Shown one piece after another: positions 8,727 to 18,216 of a stretch of 64,000 nucleotides of DNA (within the stretch, counting starts at the first letter, position 1; each line of letters opens with the position of its first letter). Under the pieces are notes generated by a model, which did not search any database, was not told where the DNA came from, and saw only the letters and a program-made list of their open reading frames with translations. This stretch comes from DATFVA01 sp963811905 (lineage in GTDB: Bacteria; Bacteroidota; Ignavibacteria; Ignavibacteriales; Ignavibacteriaceae), in NCBI GenBank assembly GCA_963811905.1, contig CAWETK010000013.1:16301-80300 (forward strand). The letters are read 5' to 3'. A program made the translations under genes and the position numbers.

Positions 8727-9335
8727 ATGAATCCATCTAAAATCGATACTCCCGTACTGGTGAAAACGCTGAGGGAAAAGGCAGGCTTTATAGATGATGA
8801 GATAGACTTTTATTTAAGCCTTCTCACTATCAAAAAGCTGGAGAAAAAAGAACATTATTTAATGGCAGGGGATATTTGTACAGCAGTTGCTTACGTCAAT
8901 AAGGGTTGTTTCAGCCGTTATATAATTGATGAGCACGCAAAAGAGACAATCTTAAATTTTGCATTGGAAGACTACTGGATCGGCGATCTGGAAAGTCTTT
9001 TTTCACATACACCTACCATTTTTTACATTCAGTCGCTTGAAAAAAGTGAATTACTCCTTTTATCCTTAAATAATTTTAACCGCGCTGTTGAAGAGCTTCC
9101 AAAGTTTAAAGAGTTTCATGATAACAAAGTTCACCGTAATCATTATTACTCGCTTAAAAGGTTGTCGGTTGCAAAATCTGCCACTCCTGAGGAAAAATAT
9201 CTTTTATTAATGAAAGAAAAGCCGGAATTCTTTCAGCGGATTCCTCTGCATTACATCGCCTCTTACCTTGGAATCGAACCAGAGTCGCTCAGTCGCCTGA
9301 GAAAACGAATGGTTATCAAGCCCCAAAATTCTTAA
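8727..9335 (+). CDS. Crp/Fnr-family transcriptional regulator
   Basis: 202 residues. The cyclic-nucleotide-binding-like jelly roll spans about 25-120 (KEHYLMAGDICTAVAYVNKGCFSRYII is its core; IGDLESLF lies in the binding-pocket region). A C-terminal helix-turn-helix reads IPLHYIASYLGIEPESLSRLRKR (about 171-194). No cysteine cluster for an Fnr-type iron-sulfur centre is visible, so this is the short Crp-like type common in Bacteroidota, often without a known effector. It is followed by an ABM-like protein gene and an NmrA-like reductase gene on the same strand with gaps of 100 and 65 bp. It may control that pair in response to oxidants or small organics; this is inference. Confidence 0.9.
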   Translation: MNPSKIDTPVLVKTLREKAGFIDDEIDFYLSLLTIKKLEKKEHYLMAGDICTAVAYVNKGCFSRYIIDEHAKETILNFALEDYWIGDLESLFSHTPTIFYIQSLEKSELLLLSLNNFNRAVEELPKFKEFHDNKVHRNHYYSLKRLSVAKSATPEEKYLLLMKEKPEFFQRIPLHYIASYLGIEPESLSRLRKRMVIKPQNS

Positions 9336-9435
9336 CCAAAGTCAATGAAATAGCTGCCTCCTGAAGATTATCTTTGAATCGGAATTACGATATCAAAAGA
9401 TATCAAACTAACAACAACAAAAACTGGAGGCTGAA

Positions 9436-9720
9436 ATGGCGCACTTATTTATAAAACACAAAGTACAGGATTATCCCGTATGGAAGAAAGTTTTTGACGG
9501 ATTTGATGCGGCAAGAAGAGCCGGCGGTGAAAGATCTTATCAAATACTTCATCCTGATGACGATAAGAACAGTTTACTCTCATTATTTGAATGGGATAAC
9601 CTGAATAACGCACGGAAGTTTGTTGGGAGCCGGGAATTGAAAGACGCTATGTCTGATGCCGGAGTAATTGAACAGCCCGAGATATACTTCCTGGAGGAAT
9701 ATGATTCTGGCAGGCTTTAA
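9436..9720 (+). CDS. Small ABM-like (antibiotic biosynthesis monooxygenase-type) protein
   Basis: A 94-residue protein of ferredoxin-like ABM-dimer appearance: MAHLFIKHKVQDYPVWKKVFDGFDAARR, then SLFEWDNLNNARKFVGSRELKDAM and a final PEIYFLEEYDSG strand. Proteins of this size act as small dimeric oxygenases, cyclases or stress proteins. The substrate cannot be told. A clear ribosome site (ACTGGAGGC) precedes the ATG. It lies between a Crp/Fnr regulator and an NmrA-like reductase, which suggests a role in a small detoxification or redox operon. Confidence 0.7.
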   Translation: MAHLFIKHKVQDYPVWKKVFDGFDAARRAGGERSYQILHPDDDKNSLLSLFEWDNLNNARKFVGSRELKDAMSDAGVIEQPEIYFLEEYDSGRL

Positions 9721-9785
9721 GTTATTCTGATAATAGTATCCGTATTGATAACATTAAGTTAATTTATAATCACAGGAGGTCGATT

Positions 9786-10667
9786 ATGTCAAAGAGATTG
9801 AAGGTGCTTGTTACCGGTGCAACAGGGAACACAGGCTCACTGCTTGTGCCAATGTTGTTAAGCAGAGACGTTGAGGTCAGGGTATTCGTGAGGGACGAGA
9901 AAAAAGCAGAATCATTAAAGAATTCCGGGGCGGAGATTGTACCCGGCGATCTTGATCAGCCTGATACAATTATTCCCGCGGTTAAAGGCGTAGACAAAAT
10001 TTATCTGCTTACATGGAATGGACCTACGCAGTTCCGGCACGTGGAAAATGTGATCAATGCAGTTAAAGCATCCGGAGAAAACCCGCATATAATAAGACAT
10101 TCGATGTGGGGATCTGAAAATAGCCGTATTATAAAACAGGGACTCCAGGCAGAGCAATTGATCAAATCTTCCGGATTACCATGGACAATGCTGAAGCCTA
10201 CTTTTTTTATGCAGAATTTAATGATGGCGGCGCCAACAATGTCATCCGATGGAAAGATCTACTGGGACATGAATGAGGGTAAACTTGCTATGATTGATGT
10301 CAGGGACATTGCCGAGTCCGCACTTGCCGCTATTACAGGAGAAGGTCATGAAAATCGGAGTTATATTTTAACCGGTCCTGAAGCTATTTCATTTAATAAT
10401 ATTGCTTCCATTTTTTCCGGGATAATAGGAAAAGAAATCAATTATATAAATGTACCTGGTGAAGTAGCTACGCAGGCAATGGTGTCGATGGGTATCCCGG
10501 AATGGATAGCCGGCGGTTACGCTGAATTATCGGAGGGATTCAGCAAAGATTTTGCAGGCAGAGCCGAAAGAAATGTTGAACTGCTTACCGGACACCCGGC
10601 GCGCTCGTTTGAACAATTCGCAAATGACTTTGAATCTTATTTCACAGAAAAAAAAGTATTTGCTTAG
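9786..10667 (+). CDS. NmrA-like atypical short-chain dehydrogenase/reductase
   Basis: 293 residues with an N-terminal Rossmann nucleotide-binding motif (VLVTGATGNTGSLLVP, residues about 7-22) and an early arginine (VRVFVRDEKKAE) suggesting NADP(H) preference. The later segments LPWTMLKPTFFMQNLM and GKLAMIDVRDIAESALAA are typical of the NmrA/azoreductase-like branch of atypical SDRs. Members either reduce quinones or azo compounds or act as NAD(P) redox sensors without catalysis. It has no signal peptide. A strong AGGAGGTCG ribosome site lies 8 bp before the ATG. It is the last gene of the group and is followed by a clear terminator hairpin. Confidence 0.85.
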   Translation: MSKRLKVLVTGATGNTGSLLVPMLLSRDVEVRVFVRDEKKAESLKNSGAEIVPGDLDQPDTIIPAVKGVDKIYLLTWNGPTQFRHVENVINAVKASGENPHIIRHSMWGSENSRIIKQGLQAEQLIKSSGLPWTMLKPTFFMQNLMMAAPTMSSDGKIYWDMNEGKLAMIDVRDIAESALAAITGEGHENRSYILTGPEAISFNNIASIFSGIIGKEINYINVPGEVATQAMVSMGIPEWIAGGYAELSEGFSKDFAGRAERNVELLTGHPARSFEQFANDFESYFTEKKVFA

Positions 10668-10714
10668 CCAAAATAGCCGTTCTGCCTGCTCTGGCCTGTT
10701 CTCACATAAATTCT

Positions 10715-10755
10715 GCAAAGAGACGTGTAATCTCACGCCTCTTTGTAATTATTTT
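10715..10755 (+). terminator. Rho-independent terminator after the NmrA-like gene
   Basis: CAAAGAG (10716-10722) pairs with CTCTTTG (10739-10745), and CGTG pairs with CACG inside around a 6-nt loop. The tail is TAATTATTTT. It lies about 48 bp after the stop at 10667. Confidence 0.75.
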
Positions 10756-10950
10756 AATTCAGATCTGAACTGCCCGCCGGTTTTCCTCAACCCGGTTTCC
10801 CATCTGAAAATTAAACCCGCTGAATATTCTTAACTATAATGAATACCGAAACCTCATAGATATTCTTACTGATATTTTTTTACATTTAAACCAGGAGTTT
10901 CTGATTTCTTGTTACTGTCAGATCATCCTTAAATATCCGGAGAAATTAAA

Positions 10951-13318
10951 TTGTTTAAAGTCTTACCAGCGTTTTTCTGTATATCATTAATGGTAATATT
11001 TTTCGGCTGCCAAAAAGAAACTGAGTCAACCAAACCTTCTCAGGCTAAATCACGTTGCGATTATGTGGATCCCTTTATCGGGACGGAGGAAATGGGACAT
11101 ACTTTCCCGGGCGCCGCAGTTCCTTTCGGTATGGTTCAGCTTAGTCCTGAAACAGATACAGTCTGGTACAGTTACGGCAATGGATACAATCCTGATGTTT
11201 ACCGCTATTGTTCAGGTTACCAGTATGAAGATAAAACTATCGTCGGCTTCAGCCATACGCATTTCAGCGGCACGGGACACTCCGATCTCGGTGACTTTTT
11301 AATTATGCCGACTACAGGTAAACTGCAATTGAATCCCGGCACTGCAGATCACCCCGAAAGCGGCTACAGATCCGGGTTTTCTCATACTACTGAGGAAGCA
11401 CATCCCGGATATTATTCCGTTAAACTGAATGACTATAACATAAATGCTCAATTGACGACGGCAAGACATACAGGATTTCATAAATACACTTTTCCCGGAA
11501 CCGACAGCGCACACATTATACTTGACCTTACAAGCGGGATCTACAATTATGACGGTAAGGTAGTATGGTCTTCATTGCGTGTGGAAAATGACACTCTGGT
11601 TACGGGCTTCCGCCAGACAAACGGCTGGGCAAGAACAAGGTACCTTTATTTTGCAATGGTGTTCTCAAAGCCCGTAAAATCATACGGATTAAGAAACGAA
11701 GAGAAGTTGATTTATAAAGGCTTCTGGAGAAAATGGAAGGAAGATGAAAATTTTCCGGAAAGAGCAGGACATAAATTAAAAGCTCATTTTGATTTTGATA
11801 CCAGGGAAGGGGAGAGTATCCTGATCAAATTTGCTTTATCAGCTGTAAGTACGCGCAACGCTATAAAAAATATGAAAGCTGAGATTCCGGGATGGGATTT
11901 TGATAAAGTAAAAGCGGATGCTGAAGCGCAGTGGGAAAAGGAACTTTCAAAAGTACAAATAGAAGGTAGTAAAGACCGTAAGGTCAATTTCTATACAGCA
12001 ATGTACCACAGTTTTCTCGCTCCTGTTGTTTACTCGGATGTTAATGGCGAATACCGCGGCCTTGATCAGAATATCTATAAAGCTGACGGTTTTACCGATT
12101 ATACTATATTTTCTTTATGGGATACATACAGGGCACTTCACCCGCTGTTCACAATTGTGCAGCAGCAGCGGACAAGTGATATTATAAATTCTATGCTGGC
12201 CCACTATGAGCAGAGTGTGCATAAAATTTTACCGGTGTGGTCTCACTATAGCAATGAAAACTGGTGCATGATCGGCTATCACGCTGTCCCCGTTATAATC
12301 GATGCTTACATGAAAGGGATCAGGGGATTTAATATTGATGAAGCCCTTCAGGCAGTAACTGCCAGCTCTGACTATAGCTCCATACGACGGTATCGGTTAT
12401 TATAAGAAATACGGTTACCTACCGGAAGATCTGAATGATTACTCTGCATCAAAAACATTGGAATATGCTTTTGATGACTGGACTATCTCCCGGTTTGCAT
12501 CAGCCCTCGGGAAACTGGATTTAGCTGAGGAGTACTTAAAACGTGCTGCATCTTATAAAAACATCTTTGATAAGAATACCGGGTTTATGAGAGCTAAGAA
12601 TTCTGACGGCAGCTGGAAAAAAGATTTTAATCCTTTAAGTACTGACGGACAGGGATTTATTGAAGGAAACTCCTGGAATTATTCCCTTTATGTTCCGCAG
12701 GATATAAAAGGATTTATCGGGTTGTTGGGCGGAAAGGATAAACTTATTGCCTGGCTTGACTCTCTGTTTACAATGAAGGTTTCCGACGAGAGTATAGCTC
12801 AGACCGAAGATGTTACAAAAGCGGGAATGATAGGCAACTATGTGCATGGCAATGAACCAAGCCATCATGTGCCGTATATGTACGTTTACGCCGGCGAGCC
12901 CTGGCGCACTCAGGAACGAGTTCATCAGATAGTTGATACTATGTACAGAAGTGTGCCGGATGGTCTTTGCGGTAATGACGACTGCGGACAGATGTCGGCC
13001 TGGTATATTTTCAGTGTACTTGGTTTTTATCCCGTTGCACCCGGCAGCAATGAATATGTTATCGGCAGTCCCTGTGTGCAGAGCGCCGTTATCAATCTTG
13101 AAAATGGGAAGCAGTTCACCATAGAAGCAAAAAACCTTTCGGATAAAAATATATACATTCAGTCTATAACCTTAAACGGAGCAGACTACCACAAAAGTTT
13201 CCTCAATCATAAGGATATAATCAGCGGCGGCAGCCTGGTCTTCAATATGGGACCAAAGCCAAATAAGGATTGGGCAGCAGATATGAAGATGCCCTATTCG
13301 ATGAGCGGAGGATATTAA
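10951..13318 (+). pseudogene. GH92 exo-alpha-mannosidase lipoprotein, interrupted by one frameshift
   Basis: Two consecutive frames (10951-12405 and a frame open from 12383 to 13318) together give the ~785 residues expected of a GH92 Ca-dependent alpha-mannosidase. The first part has a lipobox (IFFGC, Cys20), DPFIGTEEMGHTFPGAA, HTHFSGTGHSDLGD and LWDTYRALHPLF. The second has EGNSWNYS (usual catalytic-acid region), GNEPSHHVPYMY and DDCGQMSAWYIFSVLGFYP. One extra base near 12382 (or loss of two) breaks the frame: after ...SSDYSS the first frame reads IRRYRLL and stops, while the second continues YDGIGYYKKYGY as the family expects. All other motifs are intact, so it is either a recent mutation or a sequence error. 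The start is TTG, supported by CCGGAGA 8 bp upstream. If functional it would act at the outer membrane or periplasm. Confidence 0.88.
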
Positions 13319-13333
13319 GTTAATTCCATCAAT

Positions 13334-13364
13334 TAATCCGATAATCCGATAATCCGATAATCTG
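13334..13364 (+). repeat. 8-bp micro-tandem array (TAATCCGA)
   Basis: TAATCCGA occurs at 13334, 13342 and 13350, followed by a partial TAATCTG at 13358. It sits just downstream of the GH92 gene. Confidence 0.75.
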
Positions 13365-13503
13365 CTCAATTCGATAATCCCTACATTTTTCGGTAACCGG
13401 AATGAATATTTGAACTAAATTTGTCATAAATTAGTTTATATGATTAAGATCTATTTGCAAAGGGTTAGATAATAATACTTTATTCACAAAAAAAATAAGA
13501 GCT

Positions 13504-14169
13504 ATGACCGATAAAAATATATTGCCGGAATTTCAGGATGAGAGTAGATTATTCATCCAGCACCTTGAAAATTATAAGACCGCAAAAAAAATAATTAAAA
13601 TTGCTGAAAAGATAGACTTTGAAGGTATTCTATCATTGTTTGATGAAAACTTCGGCAATCTGTGGAAGAAAATTGAAAAGCAGCCGGATGATGAGGATAC
13701 TAAACAGGAATTCAGGGACCAGGTTCTTCTGCTGCTCAGAGAATCAATTTTTAATGTCCTTTACCTTGGTATTAAAGATTTAAGTGCAAAGGGTATGGAC
13801 TATGAGGATTTAAATAAGGGGATTCAGCAGGATTTTGATAAAATAATGCAGAATTTATTTAATGCCTTCGAGATGGAATACCGGATAATGCAGCCGGGGG
13901 AAACGGCTTCAAGGAAAGTTAAAAAACCAGTAAATGACGCAAAACCTGAAAGAAGGCATAAGCCGAAACCATCGGGTAAAACATTTAAAGAGGAAGATAT
14001 TCCTTTCTACGAAATAGTACAGAAAACCTGGGAAAAGATGAAGAAAAGTGATGAGAATGTCTCGCTGAGAGCAGCAGCACTGGACGTTGCTAAAAATGAA
14101 AAGGGAGTGACTGATAAAGACGAGCTCCAGGATTTTTATAAGCGGTTCATAAATTACAGACGCAAATAA
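13504..14169 (+). CDS. Uncharacterised charged helical cytoplasmic protein
   Basis: I do not recognise this 221-residue protein. It has no signal peptide or membrane segment and is very rich in Lys, Glu and Asp. Residues 1-130 look mostly helical (repeated patterns such as IIKIAEKIDFEGILSLFDENFGNLW). A basic, proline-containing linker follows (about 139-160, SRKVKKPVNDAKPERRHKPK). The C-terminal segment of ~60 residues (FYEIVQKTWEKMKKSDENVSLRAAAL, then DELQDFYKRFINYRR) looks like a small helical domain, possibly nucleic-acid or protein binding. Codon use matches its neighbours, and the ATG follows an A-rich leader. It is flanked by long gaps on both sides and appears monocistronic. Confidence 0.7.
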   Translation: MTDKNILPEFQDESRLFIQHLENYKTAKKIIKIAEKIDFEGILSLFDENFGNLWKKIEKQPDDEDTKQEFRDQVLLLLRESIFNVLYLGIKDLSAKGMDYEDLNKGIQQDFDKIMQNLFNAFEMEYRIMQPGETASRKVKKPVNDAKPERRHKPKPSGKTFKEEDIPFYEIVQKTWEKMKKSDENVSLRAAALDVAKNEKGVTDKDELQDFYKRFINYRRK

Positions 14170-14536
14170 TGCTGAATTTAGCGCATTAACGAATTGCGTA
14201 TTGAGCGGATAAATTCAGAATTTAACGATTCACGTCTTAATCTATTTAAGCTAATTAATTATCCCATCTTCAGTTAAGCGCCCTGATTTCTCAGATATTA
14301 TTTTTTATTTATATCATATTGATTAAAAGGAGGTCTTAATCTGCTCAACTCAATGAGCTGAGACGTACCTTCTGACGCATCTTATCATTTCCCCCGAATA
14401 ACCATTTCCATGATAATTACATCACAAATAAATTCAAACAAAATAATTTATAAACCGTATATTTAGTCGAATTCCAGGTATGCCTATAATCTGAATCACC
14501 TGTATCCTATTGACATTCCGGGATTAATTTTTTAAT

Positions 14537-14552
14537 ATGTAAACGTTTACAT
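14537..14552. promoter_or_regulatory. Perfect LacI-family operator palindrome
   Basis: ATGTAAACGTTTACAT is a perfect 16-bp palindrome with the central CG typical of LacI/GalR-family operators. It lies 226 bp upstream of a LacI-family gene, so autoregulation and control of the downstream locus are likely. No second copy was noticed in the window. Confidence 0.8.
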
Positions 14553-14670
14553 TATACTTTTTAATACTGTTCGCTCTTGTGCAGGAAAATAATTTAATTT
14601 TTTTACTTGAAAGTTCAGGAGGTTTATTCATTCTTTATACTGTAACCAGTCGATAACATTGTTTTAGTTT

Positions 14671-14719
14671 ACATAGATTTTTCCGGAGGGAGATTCTATC
14701 TATGTCAGCTATTCTTTGA
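14671..14719 (+). promoter_or_regulatory. Leader stem-loop with buried GGAGGG and a five-codon ORF
   Basis: ACATAGAT (14671-14678) and ATCTATGT (14698-14705) are perfect inverted repeats. The loop holds CCGGAGGGAG. An ATG overlapping the right arm (14702) opens a five-codon frame (MSAIL, stop at 14717-14719). This could be a leader or attenuation device before the LacI gene. It is short and could be chance. Confidence 0.3.
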
Positions 14720-14777
14720 CACTGACCCATCCCTGAACTTCTTATAGGCTCATTTATTCTTAACCGGTAATCATTCT

Positions 14778-15767
14778 ATGCCAGCCACTATAAAAGAAGT
14801 TGCGCGTAAAGCAAATGTTTCTATAGCTACAGTATCCAGGGTTCTTAACAAAGATCCCCGCGTAGCTAAAGAAACGTATAAGAGAATTCTCCACATTGCC
14901 AATCAATTAAACTATAAACCTAATATAGCAGCACGGAATTTAGTAAAGCAGAAATCAAATCTTGTTGGTCTGATCCTTCCTGAAATAATTGACGAATTTT
15001 TCACTGAGATCATCAAAGGAGTAGATGAAGTTTTATACCGGAGCGGTTATTATACAATCGTAGCCAGCTCCCACAAGTATAAAAGTCTTAAAGAGGAGCT
15101 GATAACGTTCATAAATAACGGACTCATCTCAGGTCTGATACTCCTTGCTCCCGAATTAAATCCGAAGCTTAGGCTTGCCCTGAAGAACAGCAGCATTCCG
15201 ATTGTATTAATTAATTCTGATCCTGATCTGAAAGGTTTCGATAAAATTTCGCTGGATAATTACAATGGAGCCTTCCGAATGACGGAGTACCTGATCTCAA
15301 AAAAGAAATACACACACCTTGCACATATTACAGGACCGTCCGTCAATAATGATTCCGAATTAAGGAAAAAAGGATTTACAGATGCCTGTATGAAATATGC
15401 AGTAAAATATTCTATTCAGTCGGGGGATTTCTCAAAGGAAAGCGGCTACAATTGCTGTAAGAAACTTCTTTCCGGAAAGAATACTCCGGGGGTCATTTTT
15501 GCAGGAAATGATATGATGGCTATAGGCTGCTATGATTACATTCAGAAGTCGGGACTAAAAATTCCCGGGGATATAGGTGTGGCCGGTTTCGATGATATTT
15601 TTGTTTCACAATACCTCTCTCCGTCTCTTACTACGGTGAGAATAAACATTGAAGATATAGGAAGACACGCTGCAGATACTTTAATTCAAAGAATAAATAA
15701 TGAGCTCGATGCATCCAATGTTCTACACCTGGCTGCCAGCGAACTCGTAATCAGAGAATCTGTATAA
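14778..15767 (+). CDS. LacI/GalR-family transcriptional regulator
   Basis: 329 residues, normal length for the family. The N-terminal DNA-binding domain has the helix-turn-helix TIKEVARKANVSIATVSRVL and the hinge-helix region around NIAARNLVKQKSNLVGLI. The rest is a periplasmic-binding-protein-like sugar sensor (PGVIFAGNDMMAIGCYDYI, GDIGVAGFDDIFVSQYLSPSLTTV). It probably responds to an oligosaccharide or sugar phosphate from the locus it heads. A perfect operator-like palindrome lies 226 bp upstream. The GH94 gene begins 10 bp after its stop, so regulator and phosphorylase are likely co-transcribed. The ribosome site is weak. Confidence 0.93.
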   Translation: MPATIKEVARKANVSIATVSRVLNKDPRVAKETYKRILHIANQLNYKPNIAARNLVKQKSNLVGLILPEIIDEFFTEIIKGVDEVLYRSGYYTIVASSHKYKSLKEELITFINNGLISGLILLAPELNPKLRLALKNSSIPIVLINSDPDLKGFDKISLDNYNGAFRMTEYLISKKKYTHLAHITGPSVNNDSELRKKGFTDACMKYAVKYSIQSGDFSKESGYNCCKKLLSGKNTPGVIFAGNDMMAIGCYDYIQKSGLKIPGDIGVAGFDDIFVSQYLSPSLTTVRINIEDIGRHAADTLIQRINNELDASNVLHLAASELVIRESV

Positions 15768-15777
15768 AAATCTGAAT

Positions 15778-18168
15778 ATGAAATTTGAGACAAAATATGG
15801 TGCCTTTTCAGATGATGGAAATGAATATATCATAAAAACTTATGATACCCCCAAACCCTGGGTGAATGTTATTTCCAACGGAACATACGGACTTGTAATT
15901 TCCCAGGCCGGGGGAGGGTTCAGCTGGCATACGCATTCCGAGTTCAATCGATTGAACCGATGGCATCAGGATCTGATTCAGGACAACTGGGGAAAATACT
16001 TCTATATAAAAAATAATGATACGAATGAAATCTGGTCGCCTGCGTGGATGCCCGTAAAAACTGAGCTTGATTACTACCGTGTCATACACGGCATTGGTTA
16101 TTCACGCTTCGAAAGCGAATTCAAGAATATAAAAGCAGAGCTTTCGATTTTTATTCCTTTAGAGGAAGAGCTCGAAATCTGGAACTTTGAAATAAAAAAC
16201 AACAATAAATCAAAAGCTAATCTTTCAATTTACTCTTACTTCGAATGGTGCCTGGGGTCTTCAGCCGATCATCACCGTGAGTTCCATAAAACTTTCATTG
16301 AAACAGAATTCAGCAGTAAAATGAACTGCATGCTCGCTACCAAACGCTTGTGGGAAATCCCGTTGGGAGACCGCGGCCACTGGAATGTAAAATATCCTTA
16401 TTATGGTTTTATATCATGCTCTGAAAAAATTACAGATTATGATTCCGATAAAGAAAGTTTTATAGGCAGGTTCGGTTCTGTCAATAAACCGGCCGGCTTG
16501 TCGGAAGAAGCCCTTGCAAAGAAAACAGGGAAATGGAATGATGCCGCAGCTGTCGTTAGGACTGATATTGAAATTGAACCCGGGGAGAGCAGAGAATTAT
16601 ATTTTATTATAGGAATAAAATCCGATAAAAAGGCAATTGCCGGTTCATTAAAGAAATTTGGAAGTAAAGAATCTGTTCATTCTGCACTAACAGAAGTGAT
16701 CTCTTACTGGCAGGATATGTTTGCTGCATCATCTTTTAATACACCTGATGAAAGTATAAACCTGCTCGTCAATAAGTGGTTAAGGTATCAGGCAATTTCA
16801 GGGCGGTTATGGGCCAGAACAGCATATTATCAGCAGAGCGGAGCATTCGGTTTCCGGGATCAGCTGCAGGATAGTCTGATATATCTTCAGCTTAAACCTT
16901 CCCTGACTCTGAAACAGATACAGCTCCATGCCAGGCATCAATTTAAGGATGGTACAGTATTGCACTGGTGGCACCCTATAACTGAAACAGGTCTGCGTAC
17001 CAAAATGACTGACGATCTTTTATGGCTCCCTTTTGTTTTAACACAGTATATAAATGAAACGGGTGACTATAAAAGTCTGAAAATAAAAGAACCTTATTAT
17101 GATGATCCCTTAAAGAAAGAGAGTCTTTTCAGGCACTCCGCTGCGGCTATCGAAAAGGTGCTAAGCAGGTTCAGTAAACGGGGCTTGCCATTGATTGGTG
17201 CCGGAGACTGGAATGACGGGCTAAGCGCTGTAGGACTTGATATGAAAGGTGAATCGATTTGGCTTGCCGAATTTTTATATCTCGTCCTGAAAGATTTTGC
17301 TTGCTTATGTAAAAAGACAGGAGAAGAAAAACTCTCCAGAAGATATAACAAGAAGGCAGATAAACTCAAAGCTGCTTTTGACAAATATGCCTGGGATGGT
17401 GAATGGTTTTTAAGAGCAACAAAAGATAACGGCAAAAAGATAGGCAGTAAGTCAAATGAAGAAGGCAGAATTTTCCTTAATGCCCAAACCTGGGCTGTCA
17501 TCAGCGGAATTGGAGATCCTGGTAAAACTGGCAGGGCTCTTAACTCGGTTACTCAGATATTATTTCAAAAGAATGGGCCTTTACTTTTATACCCCTCCTA
17601 TTCAAAACCTGATAAGATGATCGGTTATCTTTCAAGGTATGCTCCCGGCAGAAGAGAAAACGGCGGGGTGTATACACATGCAGCTGCATGGCTGATCTGG
17701 GCTTATTCACTTCTCAAAGAAAATAAATCAGCATTTGAAACTTACAAAAGGCTATCCCCGGTAATTAATGGTCTCGATCCTGATATTTATCAGGCGGAAC
17801 CTTATGTCACTCCGGGAAATATTGACGGACCTGATTCTCCATACTATGGAATGGGTGGATGGACCTGGTATACCGGCTCTGCAGCCTGGCTGCAGAAAGT
17901 TGTTGTAGAAAGGATCATCGGCATAAGAGCAACCACGGACGGCCTGCTGATAGATCCATGTATTCCTGAAGATTGGAAAGAATTTTCTATATCCCGGACT
18001 TTTCGCGGCAGAATGTATAATATCAGAATCTGTAATGAAAATAATGTATCAACTGGTGTTAAGCGATTACTAATTAATGGCAATGAAACTAATAGCAAAG
18101 AACTGAACAATACTGTACTAAACATAAAAGATAAAGGCCCGATAGACATACAAGTCTACATGGGCTGA
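15778..18168 (+). CDS. GH94 cellobiose phosphorylase-like enzyme
   Basis: 796 residues, close to the ~800 of cellobiose and chitobiose phosphorylases and shorter than the ~1100 of 1,2-beta-oligoglucan phosphorylases. The N-terminal beta-sandwich opens with YGAFSDDGNEYIIKTYDTP and GGGFSWHTHSEFNRL. The (alpha/alpha)6 domain has SGAFGFRDQLQDS, HQFKDGTVLHWWHP and GAGDWNDG, where the GDWND aspartates (Asp477, Asp480) include the expected general acid. MGGWTWYTGSAAW follows. The reaction would be reversible phosphorolysis of a beta-glucosyl disaccharide, giving glucose 1-phosphate. It has no signal peptide and is therefore cytoplasmic, acting after import. Linkage specificity cannot be read from sequence; cellobiose, laminaribiose and sophorose types are all possible. 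Confidence 0.88.
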   Translation: MKFETKYGAFSDDGNEYIIKTYDTPKPWVNVISNGTYGLVISQAGGGFSWHTHSEFNRLNRWHQDLIQDNWGKYFYIKNNDTNEIWSPAWMPVKTELDYYRVIHGIGYSRFESEFKNIKAELSIFIPLEEELEIWNFEIKNNNKSKANLSIYSYFEWCLGSSADHHREFHKTFIETEFSSKMNCMLATKRLWEIPLGDRGHWNVKYPYYGFISCSEKITDYDSDKESFIGRFGSVNKPAGLSEEALAKKTGKWNDAAAVVRTDIEIEPGESRELYFIIGIKSDKKAIAGSLKKFGSKESVHSALTEVISYWQDMFAASSFNTPDESINLLVNKWLRYQAISGRLWARTAYYQQSGAFGFRDQLQDSLIYLQLKPSLTLKQIQLHARHQFKDGTVLHWWHPITETGLRTKMTDDLLWLPFVLTQYINETGDYKSLKIKEPYYDDPLKKESLFRHSAAAIEKVLSRFSKRGLPLIGAGDWNDGLSAVGLDMKGESIWLAEFLYLVLKDFACLCKKTGEEKLSRRYNKKADKLKAAFDKYAWDGEWFLRATKDNGKKIGSKSNEEGRIFLNAQTWAVISGIGDPGKTGRALNSVTQILFQKNGPLLLYPSYSKPDKMIGYLSRYAPGRRENGGVYTHAAAWLIWAYSLLKENKSAFETYKRLSPVINGLDPDIYQAEPYVTPGNIDGPDSPYYGMGGWTWYTGSAAWLQKVVVERIIGIRATTDGLLIDPCIPEDWKEFSISRTFRGRMYNIRICNENNVSTGVKRLLINGNETNSKELNNTVLNIKDKGPIDIQVYMG

Positions 18169-18216
18169 ATATTTCATGTGAAAGTGCAAATCTAAATAAC
18201 AAGAAAGGAGACCGAG

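Larger units (their letters stand above)
14170..14777. other. 608-bp regulatory region before the glycan locus
   Basis: No gene of normal size seen. An 8-bp inverted repeat CTGAATTT (14172-14179) / AAATTCAG (14211-14218) follows the stop of the previous gene without a T-run. The main features are a 16-bp perfect operator palindrome (14537-14552) and a stem-loop with a buried GGAGGG (14671-14705), both listed separately. The LacI-type gene itself has only a weak ribosome site. Confidence 0.6.

Noticed and set aside
12378..12390. Programmed ribosomal frameshift in GH92
   Set aside because: No slippery heptamer and no stop-adjacent pseudoknot seen; mutation or sequence error is simpler.
17097..17501. 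Minus-strand 134-codon frame
   Set aside because: Lies entirely inside the GH94 gene, whose motifs are intact; shadow frame.
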